From NCBI GenBank assembly GCA_963971285.1, contig OZ020264.1, forward strand, positions 10,740,431 through 10,804,430: a stretch of DNA of 64,000 nt, read 5' to 3'. The notes beneath the pieces were generated by a model. That model made no database searches, had not been told where the DNA came from, and saw only the letters and a program-made list of their open reading frames with translations. Each line of letters begins with the position of its first letter. Position 1 is the stretch's first letter. Below, piece by piece: positions 22,919 through 37,900 of the stretch. Origin of the DNA: Astropecten irregularis. Taxonomy: Eukaryota; Echinodermata; Asteroidea; Paxillosida; Astropectinidae. The position numbers and the translations under genes are program-made.

Positions 22919-25900
22919 ATGTTTCTGGGTGTGCGTGTGGTGCGAGGCCCCGACTGGAGATGGGGCGATCAGGACGGTGGGGAGGGCTGCGTAGGCACGG
23001 TGGTACAGGCACCGACCAAGGAGAGTAGCGGTAAGTCATATTTTTGACAATTACCTATAAAATCAGCCAGGGACGCCGTGATGAAAATAAGCTAAAATCA
23101 TTGGGCATCGAACGTTCACGTCAGTTGATTCAGTTGATAATTTGAATAATTTTATTGTTTTCACCCGGCGGTCAAATTTATTTTAACCAAGTTCAGCTAA
23201 TTCTAGATAATCTGAACTAGTCTCCATAAAATATTATTTTCTCATGTCCCTATATCTTTGTTTTATCATACATTTAGCACTTCCCACATTGAGAAACGCA
23301 GGATATTTTTCAAGGGGGTGTTTTGAAAAGTGGATGGCATCATTTTCGTGACCCATGAATGTAGCATATGGTGTCACAAGTTAAATAAAAAAAATAAGTT
23401 ATTAATAAAAAAAAAATCAAGTTATTAAATAAATAAATATTTAATATTTGCTCATGTCTTTATTTTCAGCTCTGAGCTCATTCAGCTGAATGAATAAAAT
23501 AAGCATAAAAGACAAACGTATTCGCAATTAAAAATATTAATTGCCCTTTAAAAACACACACACACACACTCAAAATCATAAAGGTGTCTTAATAGCCAGC
23601 TTCCAGTCCATAGCCGTGATTTGCACCAGATTTGAAGAAACATGTAGTCCGTGGGCCGAGCAGCCGAAAACGCTTTAGTTTTTGAGATACGTGGTCTGCA
23701 TCACGGAATTCCATAACATTTGGCAGGGGTGTAGATTGTGGTACACTCATCAACAAACAAGTTGTTCCCGCTTGCACAAATTGCTCCATAAAGAGAAATT
23801 TGCGGTTAAAAACGACCAAAATTCGTGTATAAAGAAAACATAAAAGAAACAGCGCCCTCTATTGGTAGATCAAGTACAACTCTGTGCACATAACATTGTT
23901 GTTACAAGCGGCAGTTCTAGCATGTGTATATTTTGATTACTTCAGGGAATCCAAATGAATACCTGGGTAATTTTCGGCCGGCATTAGAAATAATATGCGT
24001 TTATATTATGTTTTTCGGGAAAAAGGGTGTATAAAATTATGGACTTGCCGTGGTGGAAATGGAAATATTTTTCAGCCAAAGCTGCTACCTTAATTGTTGT
24101 TGTTACCACACCTGTTACAATGGGCATATTAGGTCTTAATCACAATAATTGTAATGTTTTAAAATATAAAAATTAAAATGAAAACTCATGCTGTTCCAGT
24201 ACATTAAGTGATTTATTTATTGCAAATTTCAATGTGATTTCTGTCAAATAAATACTTTATTTTTAGTTTTAAAATAAAATAATTATTACATATTTCAGTT
24301 TTCTTTTTTCTTTATACAGTAGTATATATTACAAATACATGTTGATAAATTGGACTACGAGGTTGTGTTTCCAGCGTTTCTGATGATTTTCAAAATGCAT
24401 CAATATAGGCCAACTCTTATCCTGTGCATACGGTGAACAACATGGTATGAATTAATACAGCTGTCTGATGACATGCCCATTTACAGTAGTGTGGGATGCT
24501 TTAAACTAGTTAGTGAATTGACTTTTAACATGGTAGGACAAACAAATTACAGGCTGTTGTGCGTGCCAACTTTTAGATAACCATCAAGAAATTAATGTTT
24601 GGGTCTATAACACTGTTACAGAAGTACTTCGATCAAGACTATACTAGAGTTGCAAATCTGAGACTTTACAAAAATTCAAAATAAACAGAAAAGTTCAAGG
24701 TTTAGGCCTATCAATTATCATGTACAAAGTAAACAGTTATTGATATCATCCTTGTGATAATATTTGTGCATTGATGGTGCTGCACGCTGTGACCAGAGGT
24801 TCAGGTCTTCTCTTTCTTGTTGCTCTGCACCTTCTTTCCTGCAGAGTATACACTCTCTGGGCAGAACATTCACTGATTGTACAGCAGGCACAGAAGTCCT
24901 CTGTGTATCAGAGCAGAGTCTCCTAGTTTTTCCAGGGGTGGAACTGGTGGAAGTATCTCCTGGGCTGCTTCAGGTTCTAAAACACAAGAAAGGAGCAAGA
25001 GAAAAAATAATCCTTTGTTCCACAAACATAGTAAAATGTAATCAGATGCATGTACTTGTACATGTATTTCAGTATTTGCTAAAGTAATACATCTTTTCAA
25101 TTTGCAGGTCAACACTTGGTTGTGCAACTTGTGCTATACAGTAGTTCCAAATGCTGCCATGCTTTATTCCTATTACAGTAATTACAAACCCTAGATTCAA
25201 TCCGTTTTCAATCACATGGACATTTACTGACACTATACAACATGAGTAAGGACTAAAATTCTTAGCTGATATAAATCACACAGACATTTACATAATTAAT
25301 TAAACAATTGAATAATTGCATGACATGAGTGTGTACTAATTAGAGCCCATTGTATTATTATCTTACCGATGATAACCAGCATTCTTTGGGATTGGGAGAT
25401 CCAGTAGCCATTCACTAACATCCACAGCCTACTGTTGCTGAAGCTCTCGAGGCTCCCGGCTGACCCACTCCAGCACTACAGATTGGGAAAAAAATTTAAT
25501 TAAAAAATTAATTTCAATGAATTAAATTAGTAATGCCTCCCTAAATGAGTAATAAATAAAGCTACATGCGCATCTTTAATTAATGTACATGTTCATCCAC
25601 AGTGCACAATGCACCTAGATCTTCAGTATAGGCATGCATTGCGAGCAGTCGTACACTACTCCCAATGATCATGAAATGGTGCATGTACACTCCTACATCA
25701 TTTCCTGATCATTATTTCATAGGTCGAACTCTAATTTAAGCCACTTCAATTTCAAAGACTAGAATAGGACTCTAAGCCAGGGGTCGATTTCAAGAAACCT
25801 ATCGATCGTAACTCGAGGTACGAAGGATAACCCATGATCGTATTCTAGAATAGTAGAAATCCTACATAGGGTTAATGCCTCATAACATAAGCCACACGAA

Positions 25901-28900
25901 TGATAGTAAACTACGATGAGTTTTATAGTGACTGAAATTGACCCCTGCCTGGAGCCACAACATTTAAAAATGCAACCCCGCCAAGAAAAAAATTAATAAA
26001 TATATAAATCAAATGAAATCGATTAATCTCCCTGGTGGAGAATTCAGGAAGAACTTTTACCCTGTACACCAATGTCATGGGGTTAGTGTAGTTTATGCCA
26101 CCCATATTATTTTCAGTATTTATTTACCTTCTTCTGTTCCAAAATGAGATTCGTTACTTAAAGCAAATTTATTCATGGTCCTGAAACCCTAAAATGGTTT
26201 CTTACCCAAATAAATACTGAAAATAATATGGGTGGCGTAAACTACACTAATGCCAATATCATGATCATCTGAATACGGTTTTACTCACTCGGCCTCGGCG
26301 ATGTTGCTGGAATCAGCACGGTCGCGTCGGTAGGCTCACTCCGCGTAGGACTAGGGCTAGGCCTACATTGTACATGTAACATGCCATATGATACGCACGT
26401 CCGATCCCTTTCTCGACGGTGCAATGTTCAGTGATGAACTGGCCTTGGAAATTGCGATTATGGGTGATCTGGACATACTGGCCTGTCGAGAATGGTCTTC
26501 CAGATGTCAGTAAACCCTGTTGTACTTAAGCTTCCATCAGTTTGAAAATGCATTAAGTACTAAATTATGTCTTTCTAGGGAATTTTCAACGTCGGTGTCT
26601 GACATCGACTCGTAGCAGACGACACCATGTTGTTTACTTCCGCATTCATGTAACGTAGAGCTTGATTGGCTGCTTCTGCCGCAACGGCTCAAACAATGCT
26701 TCCTATTGGGTATTTTCCTAGTCTCTCTCACTGCTATCATTTTCAATTTTATTTCGGTCTTAAAAAATTCTTTTTGAAGTTGGGAGCAATTTCCCAGCGT
26801 GGGAACAAGCATTTTATGCATTTGCTATTTTTTATCTATCGAGTGCGATATATTAGAAAAGATTCCGAAGACAAGACCGCGTGATGAGCGAAAAAAAGGC
26901 CTCGGCCCACGGACTAATGGTCTAGCGTTATAATTCCAAAGGCGCGCAGTGAAACTTTCAAATTATTTTATTTCTAATATTACTAACTTGCAGTTTTTAA
27001 CGAACATGAAACTCGAAATGAAATCCAGACAGAATGAAAAGAAATATTTTTCGTGCATTACAAATAGCTAAAATAGCTAAAATGTAATAGCTAAAATAGC
27101 TTGTAAACGACACTTTTGTCCTATTGTCGTCCACACGCTATTTTAGCATGTACTATTAAAGGGGACTATACATGTACGTTCTTTAATTCGTTCGCCAAGT
27201 TCTGTCACTTTTTTGAAAGTTCGACTTGAACAGTTTTTTTTATACAAATTTTATGACAAAACGTAGTGTCTTCCGGAACGAAAGTTTTCGGACTTCCTTT
27301 CAAAAGTAAGAACAGTTATCATTAACAGTTTCCATTCACTCTTCTATGAAAAAGTTGGCCGTGATAGTGTCGTGACAATCTCACATCAAATCACCACCAA
27401 GCCTAAAGCGTATAGTTTAGCTATCACAAGGCCTGGCCATTATACACCGTCGCGGAGAGCGCGATATCGGCAGGTGCACCATTATCAATGAACGATGTTT
27501 TATTAACGCAGGATTAGATCTTATTTTTGTAAATCCCCAAATTTGGCCGTGTTTAACATTGTTATTGATTTGTTTCTTTTTAATTCGTTTCCTTTTCACG
27601 TCTTTCACCTTTTCCTTATTATATATTTCCTTTCCATAATATATTTTTTAGCGAGCATTTTGGGCTGCGTGGGTGTGTGGGTGTGTTGGGGGGGGGGGGG
27701 GGGGGGGGGGGGCTTAATGTCAACCCCCCAACCCCCCCCCCCCCCCCCCCCCACCGCGTACGTGCCTGCTGCCTATAATTTATCAAAAGCGTCATAATAC
27801 GATTAATAGTGCAAGTCCAAAGAACAACTATTTTTTTCTATTTAAATGAGGAGCCAGCCTGTACCATTGACCGCGGGGTATTCCATTTACGTGAGGGGAA
27901 AATATGTAGTGATCGAATGAGGACGATACCATTTTCTTTATATGCAAATATAAGAAAGATAATTGTATTGTATTGATTGCATGCTATTGCACCGTTTGAC
28001 TCTAGTATGTTCTACAATGTTGTATGCACCGTGTACCGAAATAATACAAATGAAATACATCTAAATAAAAATGTATTTATTAAAACAAATAAAAATAAAA
28101 ATAAAACGATGTCATGTCCGATTGACTCAAAACTACGTATACATCTTACCATATTTTTTTATAGACAATGCACGTGTATACGTTTTTTTTTAAAATTATA
28201 AACAAAACATCTCAACGGAAATGCGATCATAATCAAAATATTTAAAAATCATCAACAAATCAACGGTTTGGGATATTAAGTTGATTCTTTCACCAAAAGT
28301 CAATGTTAGGAAAGGTCTTTCTTTGTGAAAGATTGGTTGACCTCTGTGACCTCTACTTCCGATCAAACAGGAAGTAGCTCATCATTTAAAAGCGATAAGA
28401 GCAAGGATCATGATTCTTCACCAAAAGTCAATGTTAGGCAAGGGCTTTCTTTGTGACACATTGGTTGACCTCTGTGACCTCTACTTCCGATCAAAAAGGA
28501 AGTAGCTCCTCAACTAAAAGTGATTAGAGCAAGGATCATGATTCTTCACCAAAAGTCAATGTTGGGCAAGGGCCTTTTTATGACACATTGCTTGACCTCT
28601 GTGACCTCTACCTTCGGTCAAACAGGAAGTAGCTTCTTATTTAAAAGTTCTATTAGCTAGTATCAGGATTCTTTCTTTATTACACGAACATATTATGATT
28701 TGAGTTGCCCTAAATTGATTTGTTTGGATTCAAAGTAGTTCTATACATTGGAATATTTGGCCACATTTTAAACATTATATGTCACAAAACATCTTGTTAT
28801 ACATGTATTCGGAAAAGCCTTATGTTCCGTTAGGCCTAAACAAATTGTTGTGTTGCCCTAAGCGACCGACCGTAAAATGCCTAAACTTTGGGTCGGGATT

Positions 28901-31900
28901 TGTTTTGTCTCTGAGTCCTATAAAAGTATAAAAACTCACCATTTTTTGACAGAAAATGTAAGATTTAGCAGTAAAAAAGCGTGTCTCCTCAAAACGACCC
29001 AAGACCGTAGACTTATAAGCCCTGGTGACCATACATCCTGTATTTATTCTTAAATGTTTGAAAATCGGCCAAAAAAAAAAAAAAAACCGACCGACCCAAC
29101 ATTTTTATTTTTCCACTTGAGGGCAACACAACAAATCTATTTTTTAGGCCTTATTAACAGACATAATCTCTAGTTTTGTTTGGTTTTGATAATTGGCGAC
29201 AGATTTTTGGAATCAGGTGAGATGGGATTCCGGTAAAGGTGGCGACTACCGTGCTGGAGGAAAAGGTGGGAAATTCGACCTGCGGATTTATGACACCGCA
29301 CAGCTTGGTAAGCAATTTCAAACAAACATTATGAGCACCTACTTTCATATACACGAGTATAATGGAACTTTTCCTCCAACCTCGATGCACATTTTGAGGT
29401 GTGACGTACTACCTATTTGTTCATATGTTTGGAGCAATGGGAAATACAGTCAAATGACTTCAAAGAGATTCGAGAGTCCTGCTATTGTGAAGCATTTCTC
29501 ATGGAATTAATCGTTCGTTTTTGGGTGCACATTTCATTTATTTATATCTATTTCATGTATGTTCAATGTTTTGGCAGATCATTTAACGATATTCAGAATG
29601 TGTTTTTGTCAAACCGTTTATTTATGTTGTCAAATGCGATTTTGTTTAGGCTTGAAACATCCTAACATTACATGTGACACGTGTGGCAAAGATCCCATCG
29701 TCGGAATTCGCTGGAAATGTCAGGACTGCCAAAATTTCGACTTGTGTCATCCTTGCTACAACGAGAGAAAACACGATCTCGGCCATCAATTCTCCAGAAT
29801 TGAAGGCACCTCCGTGCCAGGGTAAAGAAACTTATAAGTTTACTTGCTTACATGCCACGCACACTAGTCTGTAACATCCGGGGCCAATTTCATAAAACTA
29901 TTAAGCACAAACATTTGCTAAGCATGACATTTCTGTCTTAATAAAAACAGGGTTAACAACCAAATGTTCACGTGCTGTGTATCACTTGTGATTGTTCTTT
30001 GGCTGTTCTTTCGCTGACCATGAATATCGAATTTTCAATGGTGGTTTGTTTTATTGGACTTTTTGTGCGTAACAGTTTTATGAAATTGGCCCCAGATTGT
30101 ACCAATGGGGAGATCTCGTGGTGCACGGACGTCTTACCCTGACCCTCATGAGATGTGCAAAAACGTACAGAACCAACCTTACAAGAACTGTATCACGAGT
30201 CTGCAAATTCCTTTACCATTCGGTAGTTTCATACAGATCTTTAATATTTGCACAAAAAGGTTTCTTAGTTCTGTGAAGGCAGAGAGACATTGCACAAACC
30301 TCTGGCCAACATTTATGTCATGAAACAATTTTGCAATTTATAATGATATTGATTTGTTTTTATTCGGGTACAATAATTCTTTCGTAGTTATAGCAGTGTG
30401 AATTACAGTAAATTACAGTACAACTTGCTACAAAAACATTTCACGTCAGGCCTTCCTAACTTGAAGCATTTGATATATTTCAGGTCATTTTGGCTGATGA
30501 GCAGTTTGCAGCAGTTTATAACTTGTATTGACAAAAAAATGTCACTGGGAAACAGCGTTTCAATAATCGTGTATTTTGGGACATTGCCATCACTTTAAAG
30601 GTAGTATCATACTTTGGTTTTTGTCAAAGAAATACAGATTCATGGGCAAAAATATCAAGGAAGATACAATAGTAGTCATCAGTGAAAATTTCAGTCCCAT
30701 ACGATGCCCACCTTTTGAGAAAACAGTGAAAAACGGCCACAGTATTTCTGAAGTCTTTTCTCTTTTATTTTTGATCTTTTAAAAGATCAACAAGATTTTC
30801 GGTCGTTGTTTTACTAATTTCTGGATAACCACACCATTTCAGGAGGAAATATTTTAACGGTATGTTTCTAAGTAAGGTTTGAAGTTTTGCATGGTGGAGA
30901 CACTGGAGAAAATAGAGTAAGACTTGCGGTAACACCATGTATCATAAATCTCTTTTAAAAAGATGTGTGGTCCTGAAAAGGACCGATGAGAGTAGATTCT
31001 CGACGTTTCGACTAGTGTGCTCTAGTCGTCCTCAGGAGAGAGTGATTTATGATACATGGTGTTACCGCAAGTCTTACTCTATTTTCTCCGGTATGTTTCT
31101 ACCACCACCATCTTCATATCCTGTAAGTTATACGTAAATCTGTGAACATTTCTGTTTTGGTTTCTTACCAAAGTATGATACTACCTTTAAAGATGATCTT
31201 GCGGTTTTTGTAAAACAAATGATAAAGCCAATGATGAGCAGAACGCACAAACAGGACAAGTTGAGTGGGGATGGAAGATGTTTTTTTCATGTATTTTCCC
31301 CTGTTTTTAGGACTGTAGTGCCTTGTCGACTTGACGCCACCAAGTGTCGATCTCTTGGAATCTTCCCTGGTGCCCGTGTGGTACGGGGGCCTGATTGGAA
31401 GTGGGAGAATCAGGACGGTAGGCAACAGAATATTATGTATACGACTTATAATTAGGTGTCTGCTATTTTTGTATTGGTAATTGCTTCTGAGAAATCAAAT
31501 CAATTACCTCAAATCAATTACACAGTTACACAAGGTTATTCTTGGCACCACCAGGCGCGGTTCTAGAGCCAATTTTTTTGGGGGGGGCTAGAAGAGCCAT
31601 TTTTTTTTTTTTTTGGGGGGGGGTCTACAAGACCCAATATTTTGGGTTCTTCTAACACTCGCTTCTGTTATGTCTTATAAGGGGTCGAAAAACATGCACA
31701 TATAGCCTACACAACGCGTTTTTTTATGTAATTGGCGTCATCACCAATGCAAATTATAGGTAAAAACGTGATCACCTTTTTACAAAAATGTCTTTGGCGC
31801 CATCTCAAAATCGGCAAATTTGTGGTCCTTTTTTCTGGTACGTGAAATCCTTCAATTTTTTGGTTCGTATAAGGCCTATGTAAGGCCTGTGTAGGCCTGA

Positions 31901-34900
31901 TGGTATTAAATGAACAGCGAATATTATCTTCAAGTTGTAAGTGACACTCTTAACCTGAATATCACTGATGCTTTATTGTTTAAAAGATAAAGTTCTAAAC
32001 CCCAAATACCCAAGATATTGATATAAGTAAAGTTACAATTTTAAAGAAAACAAATCTACTTCTCGAAAAGAGTGGGACATGGCAAATAAATGTGTCACCT
32101 AAATTAAAGTGGGACATATTTTTGACGAACGTTTGTAGGAGGAGATGGTACAGTGGGTGTCGTGCATGGTGTGAGGGGCGGGGAAGGAACGTTCCGGTCA
32201 TGGGCGATGGTGCAGTGGCCCAACGGGATTAAGAACAGCTATCGGCGCGGTCACCATGGCCAAATGGACGTGGTATACACAAAGAAAGAGACGGAAGGCG
32301 AGTTTTATATTGAACATCTTCCAAACCTCGGTAAGTCTGAATTTTAGATATAAAAGTGAATACGTGGTGTGTTTAGCTGTGCATTTATTACCATAGCAGT
32401 TCCTCTTGGACAAGGAACACTGTTGGTTGTCTCCCAGAATACGAGCGACCTTTTTAACACAAGACAAGAATGGTGACATGGAACATCTTTCCTCAAGTGT
32501 AGTAGTATGAAAAGGGGGTTATCATTCCAAACCCCATTTTCACTCACTCCACTCCACATTTAACTGCCACATTCAAAAATAGATTTCATCTCACCAATTT
32601 TCACCCCATTTCACAAATCTCAAAATATCCAAAATCAAAATCAAAATGCCTCATTTTATCGCGAAAAAAAATGTTGTAAATTAAAAAAGTTGTAGATTGG
32701 AATGTGAAAAAAAATGAGAAAATTAAATAATTTTATTTTATATTATTATAAATAAGATGGAACAAAACAAAACAATAAAACATACATACTTTGTAACTGA
32801 AAAACATGATCTATATAAAAACGCAGATAAAAGTGAATATAATCATTATGGGTTGTTTAATGAGAAAAATTTAATAATAAATCCAGCGATTAAAACTTCA
32901 CAAGAAGTAGTAGAATGTGCTAAATCAAAAATTACTTATAAACATGATGATAAAGAATGTAATTTAATTTTTATGTTACCAACAAATTTTTGTTTTGGAA
33001 TAAATACAATTAATACTTTTGGTGAAGAAAAAAATCCAGACAACACAACTGGCTATCAAATTGTATATAATTTACAAAATGATTGTGATGAAATTGTTAA
33101 ATACTTTGATAAAATGAGATGTACAGTAACTAAATATATTGAATCTGATAAAGATAAAAATATACCAAAAATAACCAAAACTATGAATATAAACATGGGA
33201 AAACAAAGTGTTAAACCAATTTATGATGATAAAAACAAAAAAATGTATATTAAACTTAAATCATATGGAAAAGGAAATCAATTAAAACAATATACAAAAT
33301 TGTTTGATTCTAAAAAGAAAAAGATTGATAACATCGATGAATATATGAATAAATCATGTAAAGTTACACCTGTTCTCATCTGTAATGATATATTTTTTGG
33401 TTCTCATGGAAATAGTGGATTTGGTGCAAGTATCAGATTTAAATTAGAACAAGCTGTTATTAGGCAATATGAAACTATACAAATCCCCACTAATATCATG
33501 TTTGATATTGAAGATATTGATGACTAAATCTAAATCTAGAATATAAAAAAGAAAGCCAAAAAAATAACTAAAAAATTATCATTTTTATTTACACACTAAA
33601 TTAAGCCACATCCAAATTAGGATGTGGCTTTTTTTTTTACGTCGTATGCATGTACACTACTCATATGCACTTGACAATGCACTAAAGGTTATTTACCTTA
33701 AGTGTATACACAACACTCGCTTGAAAAAAACAGCCATTCAATGTCACGCGTGGTTGTCCCCGCGTAAACAGGGTTTTTGTTATTCAAATTTCATTCATGA
33801 CTGAACGTAGTGTAAAACGCTTAGTCATCCGCTGGCACAAAGGTTAAATTCCTAAAAGCGCTCGGGTTTGTTATTGAAATATAACACATGACTGAACCTG
33901 TGTAAACCGTCACAATCACAGTCAAACACCCCTCAAAAATAGACTCGTCCTTTGTGTCGTCATCGTTGTTATTGCACCATTTTGAGTATAATATATATCA
34001 AATTAAAAAACCATTTTCAGTCGGGGCTGGGTGGATAGCCCAGCGGACAAGCTCATCGGCTTCAAGTCGTGGGGTACCGGGTTCGACGCACGGTCTGTAA
34101 AATTGAAATTAACATAACAAAAAATATGAATAAAAAATAGAAAAAGAAAAAATGTTTCTCGTTGAATATTTGGTGTGGGTATTTAATAAGAAACATAAAA
34201 AACAATATCCTGACATAAAAAAACATGAAAAAAAATAGAAAAAGAAAGAAAATGTTTCTCGTTGAATATTTGGGGGGATATTTAATAAGAAACATAAAAA
34301 ACAATATCCTGACATAAAAAAACATGAAAAAAAACCTTTAAACTTTGAACCCGGTACCCCAAAAAAGGGGGTCAACAGTGTTGTTGACCCTCTTTGATGA
34401 GTTTAAGGCATAGACCCCGGCCCCTTTACACTCTTTATAAAAACGCCCACGCATTGTGAGTAAAGTATTAGGTGAAAAACAATGATTGAAAAAAAAAAAA
34501 AAAAAAAAAAAATTATTTTTTTATATAAAAAATATAAATGAATGAGATAGGAATGAGATAGGTATGTGCACTCACAACATCATGATTGATGAAGACAAAG
34601 ACGAGTATTATTGTGACAAGTGTGGATTAATTATAGGTTATAGTCTCATGGATTATTCTACGGAAAATATTAATGGAAAGTATAATCAGAGATTTTTCTA
34701 TAAAAAAACAAAGGCTTCTATAGTAAAAAAAGTCTTTGATAAATTAAACATTCAATACCAAATGTGTGACCTTAAACTCGTCGAGTTTAAATTAAAACAA
34801 ATATTAAAGGGAAAAATATCTAGGGGGCATCCACTCAGGTCGTTAATGGCAGTATGTTATCTAAAAAACATTTTAAACGTAACCCAAGAAACAGTACAAA

Positions 34901-37900
34901 AGTTATTTCATGTAGAATTAAAATATTTTAATCAAGCGTTAAAAAGATACAACGAAACTTTTAAAGAGGAGGAGCCGTAGGGCTAACTCTCGCTTGACTT
35001 TCTTTATAACTCGGAGGTTTACTCTCGTCGTTTTTAAACGACTTTGTCAAACTTAAACTTAATTTCCAAGTTTTTTCATAAGCTCTTTTTTTTCTTTGGC
35101 GAGTAAATCACTCGCCATCGCTTTAGCCTTTTCTTCAACTTGTCGTTCAAATTCAACTTTATTTAAATGTTTAGCTTCTTCTAACTTTGTAGAAGTTTTT
35201 AATCTTATTTTTTCTTTCAAGTCGTTAAATTTTTTAAGTTCTGACGTAATTAATATAAATTCTTCGTGAGAAATATCACCATCTTCGATGGCTTTTGACA
35301 CGTATTCATCTATCGTGTTTAACTTTGCATCTGCTAAAATTTTAATCTGATCGTGTTTTTTACTCTTTACCGTTAATTTTTTGCTTGCGTATTTAAGTAC
35401 CGCGTAAAATCCAAAGGCACCTATGCTAGTCCCCTCTAAGACTAAGCCAATTGGGGCACTAATAACACCCATTAGTGCGGGGATCCCTATCGCGGCTGCA
35501 GTGACCCCCAGTACTTCAACCCCGTGCTCTACATATTGAATCGCAGAGATCCACCTTTTTAACTTTTTAAAAGAAACCTCGCGCGAGTTTCTTTCTTTAC
35601 AGATTTGAGATTTAATCTCTTCAATTTTTTGAAGTCGATAAATTTTAGTTTCGTCTTTAATATCATCACCACTGTTTAAGTTTAGATCAGGATATAAAGG
35701 TTTTATTTCATTTACATTTACGTTTGCCATATTTTTAATATATAAGCGTTTTTAAATTATTTCACATTCGATTAAAATCCCCGCGCCTTTGTTATTGATG
35801 ATTTTTCCTTCCTCGTTTTTAATTGAAAAGGCAAGTTTATTAATTTTACCGTTTTTTAATGTTTTCCCAACGTGAGTTTGGTTTGTTTGGCTTGTGTGAT
35901 AAAATGATAACATATTTGAAGGAAACCCGTTGTAAAAATTATCACTCGTGTTTAACTGCTCGCAATGAATAAACGTAATGTTAAATGGGTTAATATCGTA
36001 ATCACCCTTATAAATGACATTTGGGATTAACCTTCCTTTGGGTAAATTGAGCAAATTAGAAACTTCTCGATTTAAACGTAGATTAAGGTTTATATCAGTG
36101 ACCCTTAAGGTCACCGTTTTACTTTCTCTATAGACTTTAAAGCTCACACCCGGTATCGCGTTTATCAATGACTCGAACCAATCGATACCATAAAATCCAG
36201 GTAAAATAATGATGCTTCCTGATTTGCCCTCGGGCAAAGCCGTAACCTCACTCACCGGATGTAGCGCATTTACGATTGGTTCTTTATGTCCTAAAACAAC
36301 GAGGCTGTTTTTAATTTGTGGTAAACGCATATTTTCTGTTTTTTCTTGATTGTCATTGTTGTATCCATATCGAAGTAAATCTGCGGCTAATACTTGACCT
36401 TCTATGATATATTCTATTCTTTTATTTAATAAATGTATTACATAGTTAACTTCATTTTGTAATTCATCATCAAGTCTATCCCTAGATGATTCTAGGGTTT
36501 GTTTTCGTTGTCTTAGGACCTGTATTTCTTCTTGTATTTTTATTTCCACTTCGTTAAGAATTCCAGTATCATATCCATCAAACATCTGTTTAATAATGCG
36601 TGTTATGATTTCTTCTCGGCTTTGTTGAATTTCTTCGGTTGTCATCGATAAACGAAATTGATTCATTATCTCAGGGGTCAGTTCTAATGGCTTTGTCTGT
36701 GGTTGTGAGCTTTCATCAGTTTGTCTATTGTCTCTAGGCCTACCGTTAGTATAAGCGGGTTGCCCATCTATCTCCTTTTCCCAAGTAATCTCACTAGATT
36801 TAGTTATGTTAAAATAGCCTACCGTAAACACGAGATTTTTAACGCGAATTTGTTTTGAGCCATCTAAATTATCAATCACCTCTTGCAATTTAAACGTTTG
36901 TTCGTTTTTTGTCAAATAAAATGTGTGTTGTATTCCGCTCATTCTTACTCTACTTTTATTATAAAAAGACTTATATTATAAATGGGAAACTCTTTAGGCG
37001 CTTTAGCTATTATCGTCAATAAAAATCATACTTTTTTTGTACAATTTAAAGATATGTCAACCGCGTATAAATTACCACGTGTTAAAACGGACGAAGCGAT
37101 CTCACGATGGCAAACTAACCCTTTGTCCTTTTATCAAAACCAATTCAACTTTGCGATTTATTGTGCCACGACCGCGTGTGGAGTAGGTCTTGACCTCCTC
37201 CACAATAAAAACCAATATATTTCATCGCTGTTTCATTTTCACGTGTATTATACTATACGAAAAATATTTTATAATTTGGTAGCACCTATACCTGGTGATG
37301 ATGTATTTAACGCGTTAAATAACCGTTATGATACGAGAGCTTTTACGGACACGTGCCGTGTATTTAGCATCGATCGAAGCAAGTCTTTTAAACAAACAAG
37401 AGATACGACCTCAAACGGCTTGGGTACTGCTTTTTACTACAATTCAGGGGAGGTTCCAGTGCCGGGAAAAAACTATGACCCCCACGACTTGGGTGTAAAC
37501 TACGGTACGTATGCAGGCTCAACTTTTATGGGCTTTGGTTTAATGGATCCACCAAAAGGATCGGGTCACGCGAGTACCTATACGGTCACTTACCTTGAAC
37601 AATCCAATAATGTTTTAGGTGCTTGGACAGACTTTATTTCAAAGACGAGTTCTTTTACCGATGTTGGAATTACAAAAATTAACGAATCGATTAGGGCTTA
37701 CGTGTACGCGCTTTTAGGTGCACAAGCACAAACAAAAACCAGTGCATTAACCCCGGGAACCGGTTTAGATGCACAGCATCAGTTTGTTACCATCGTAGAA
37801 AGTCTTATTAATAGCGAACCAGATTTAGAGCAGAGTATCAATCAATTTCAAGATTCACTGCAGTATGCTAAAACTCCACTCAACTTTGTCGTAAGACCCG

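Noticed and set aside
24764-25087. 107-codon plus-strand frame
   Set aside because: No domain, no splice or promoter support; the opposite strand is the more protein-like reading.
34028-34100. Functional tRNA with anticodon TCA
   Set aside because: Acceptor and D stems do not pair properly, so only a tRNA-like relic is claimed.
34062-34375. Two overlapping minus-strand frames rich in Phe/Leu
   Set aside because: They come from the A-rich 98-bp tandem repeat read in reverse; no promoter motif and no sensible protein.
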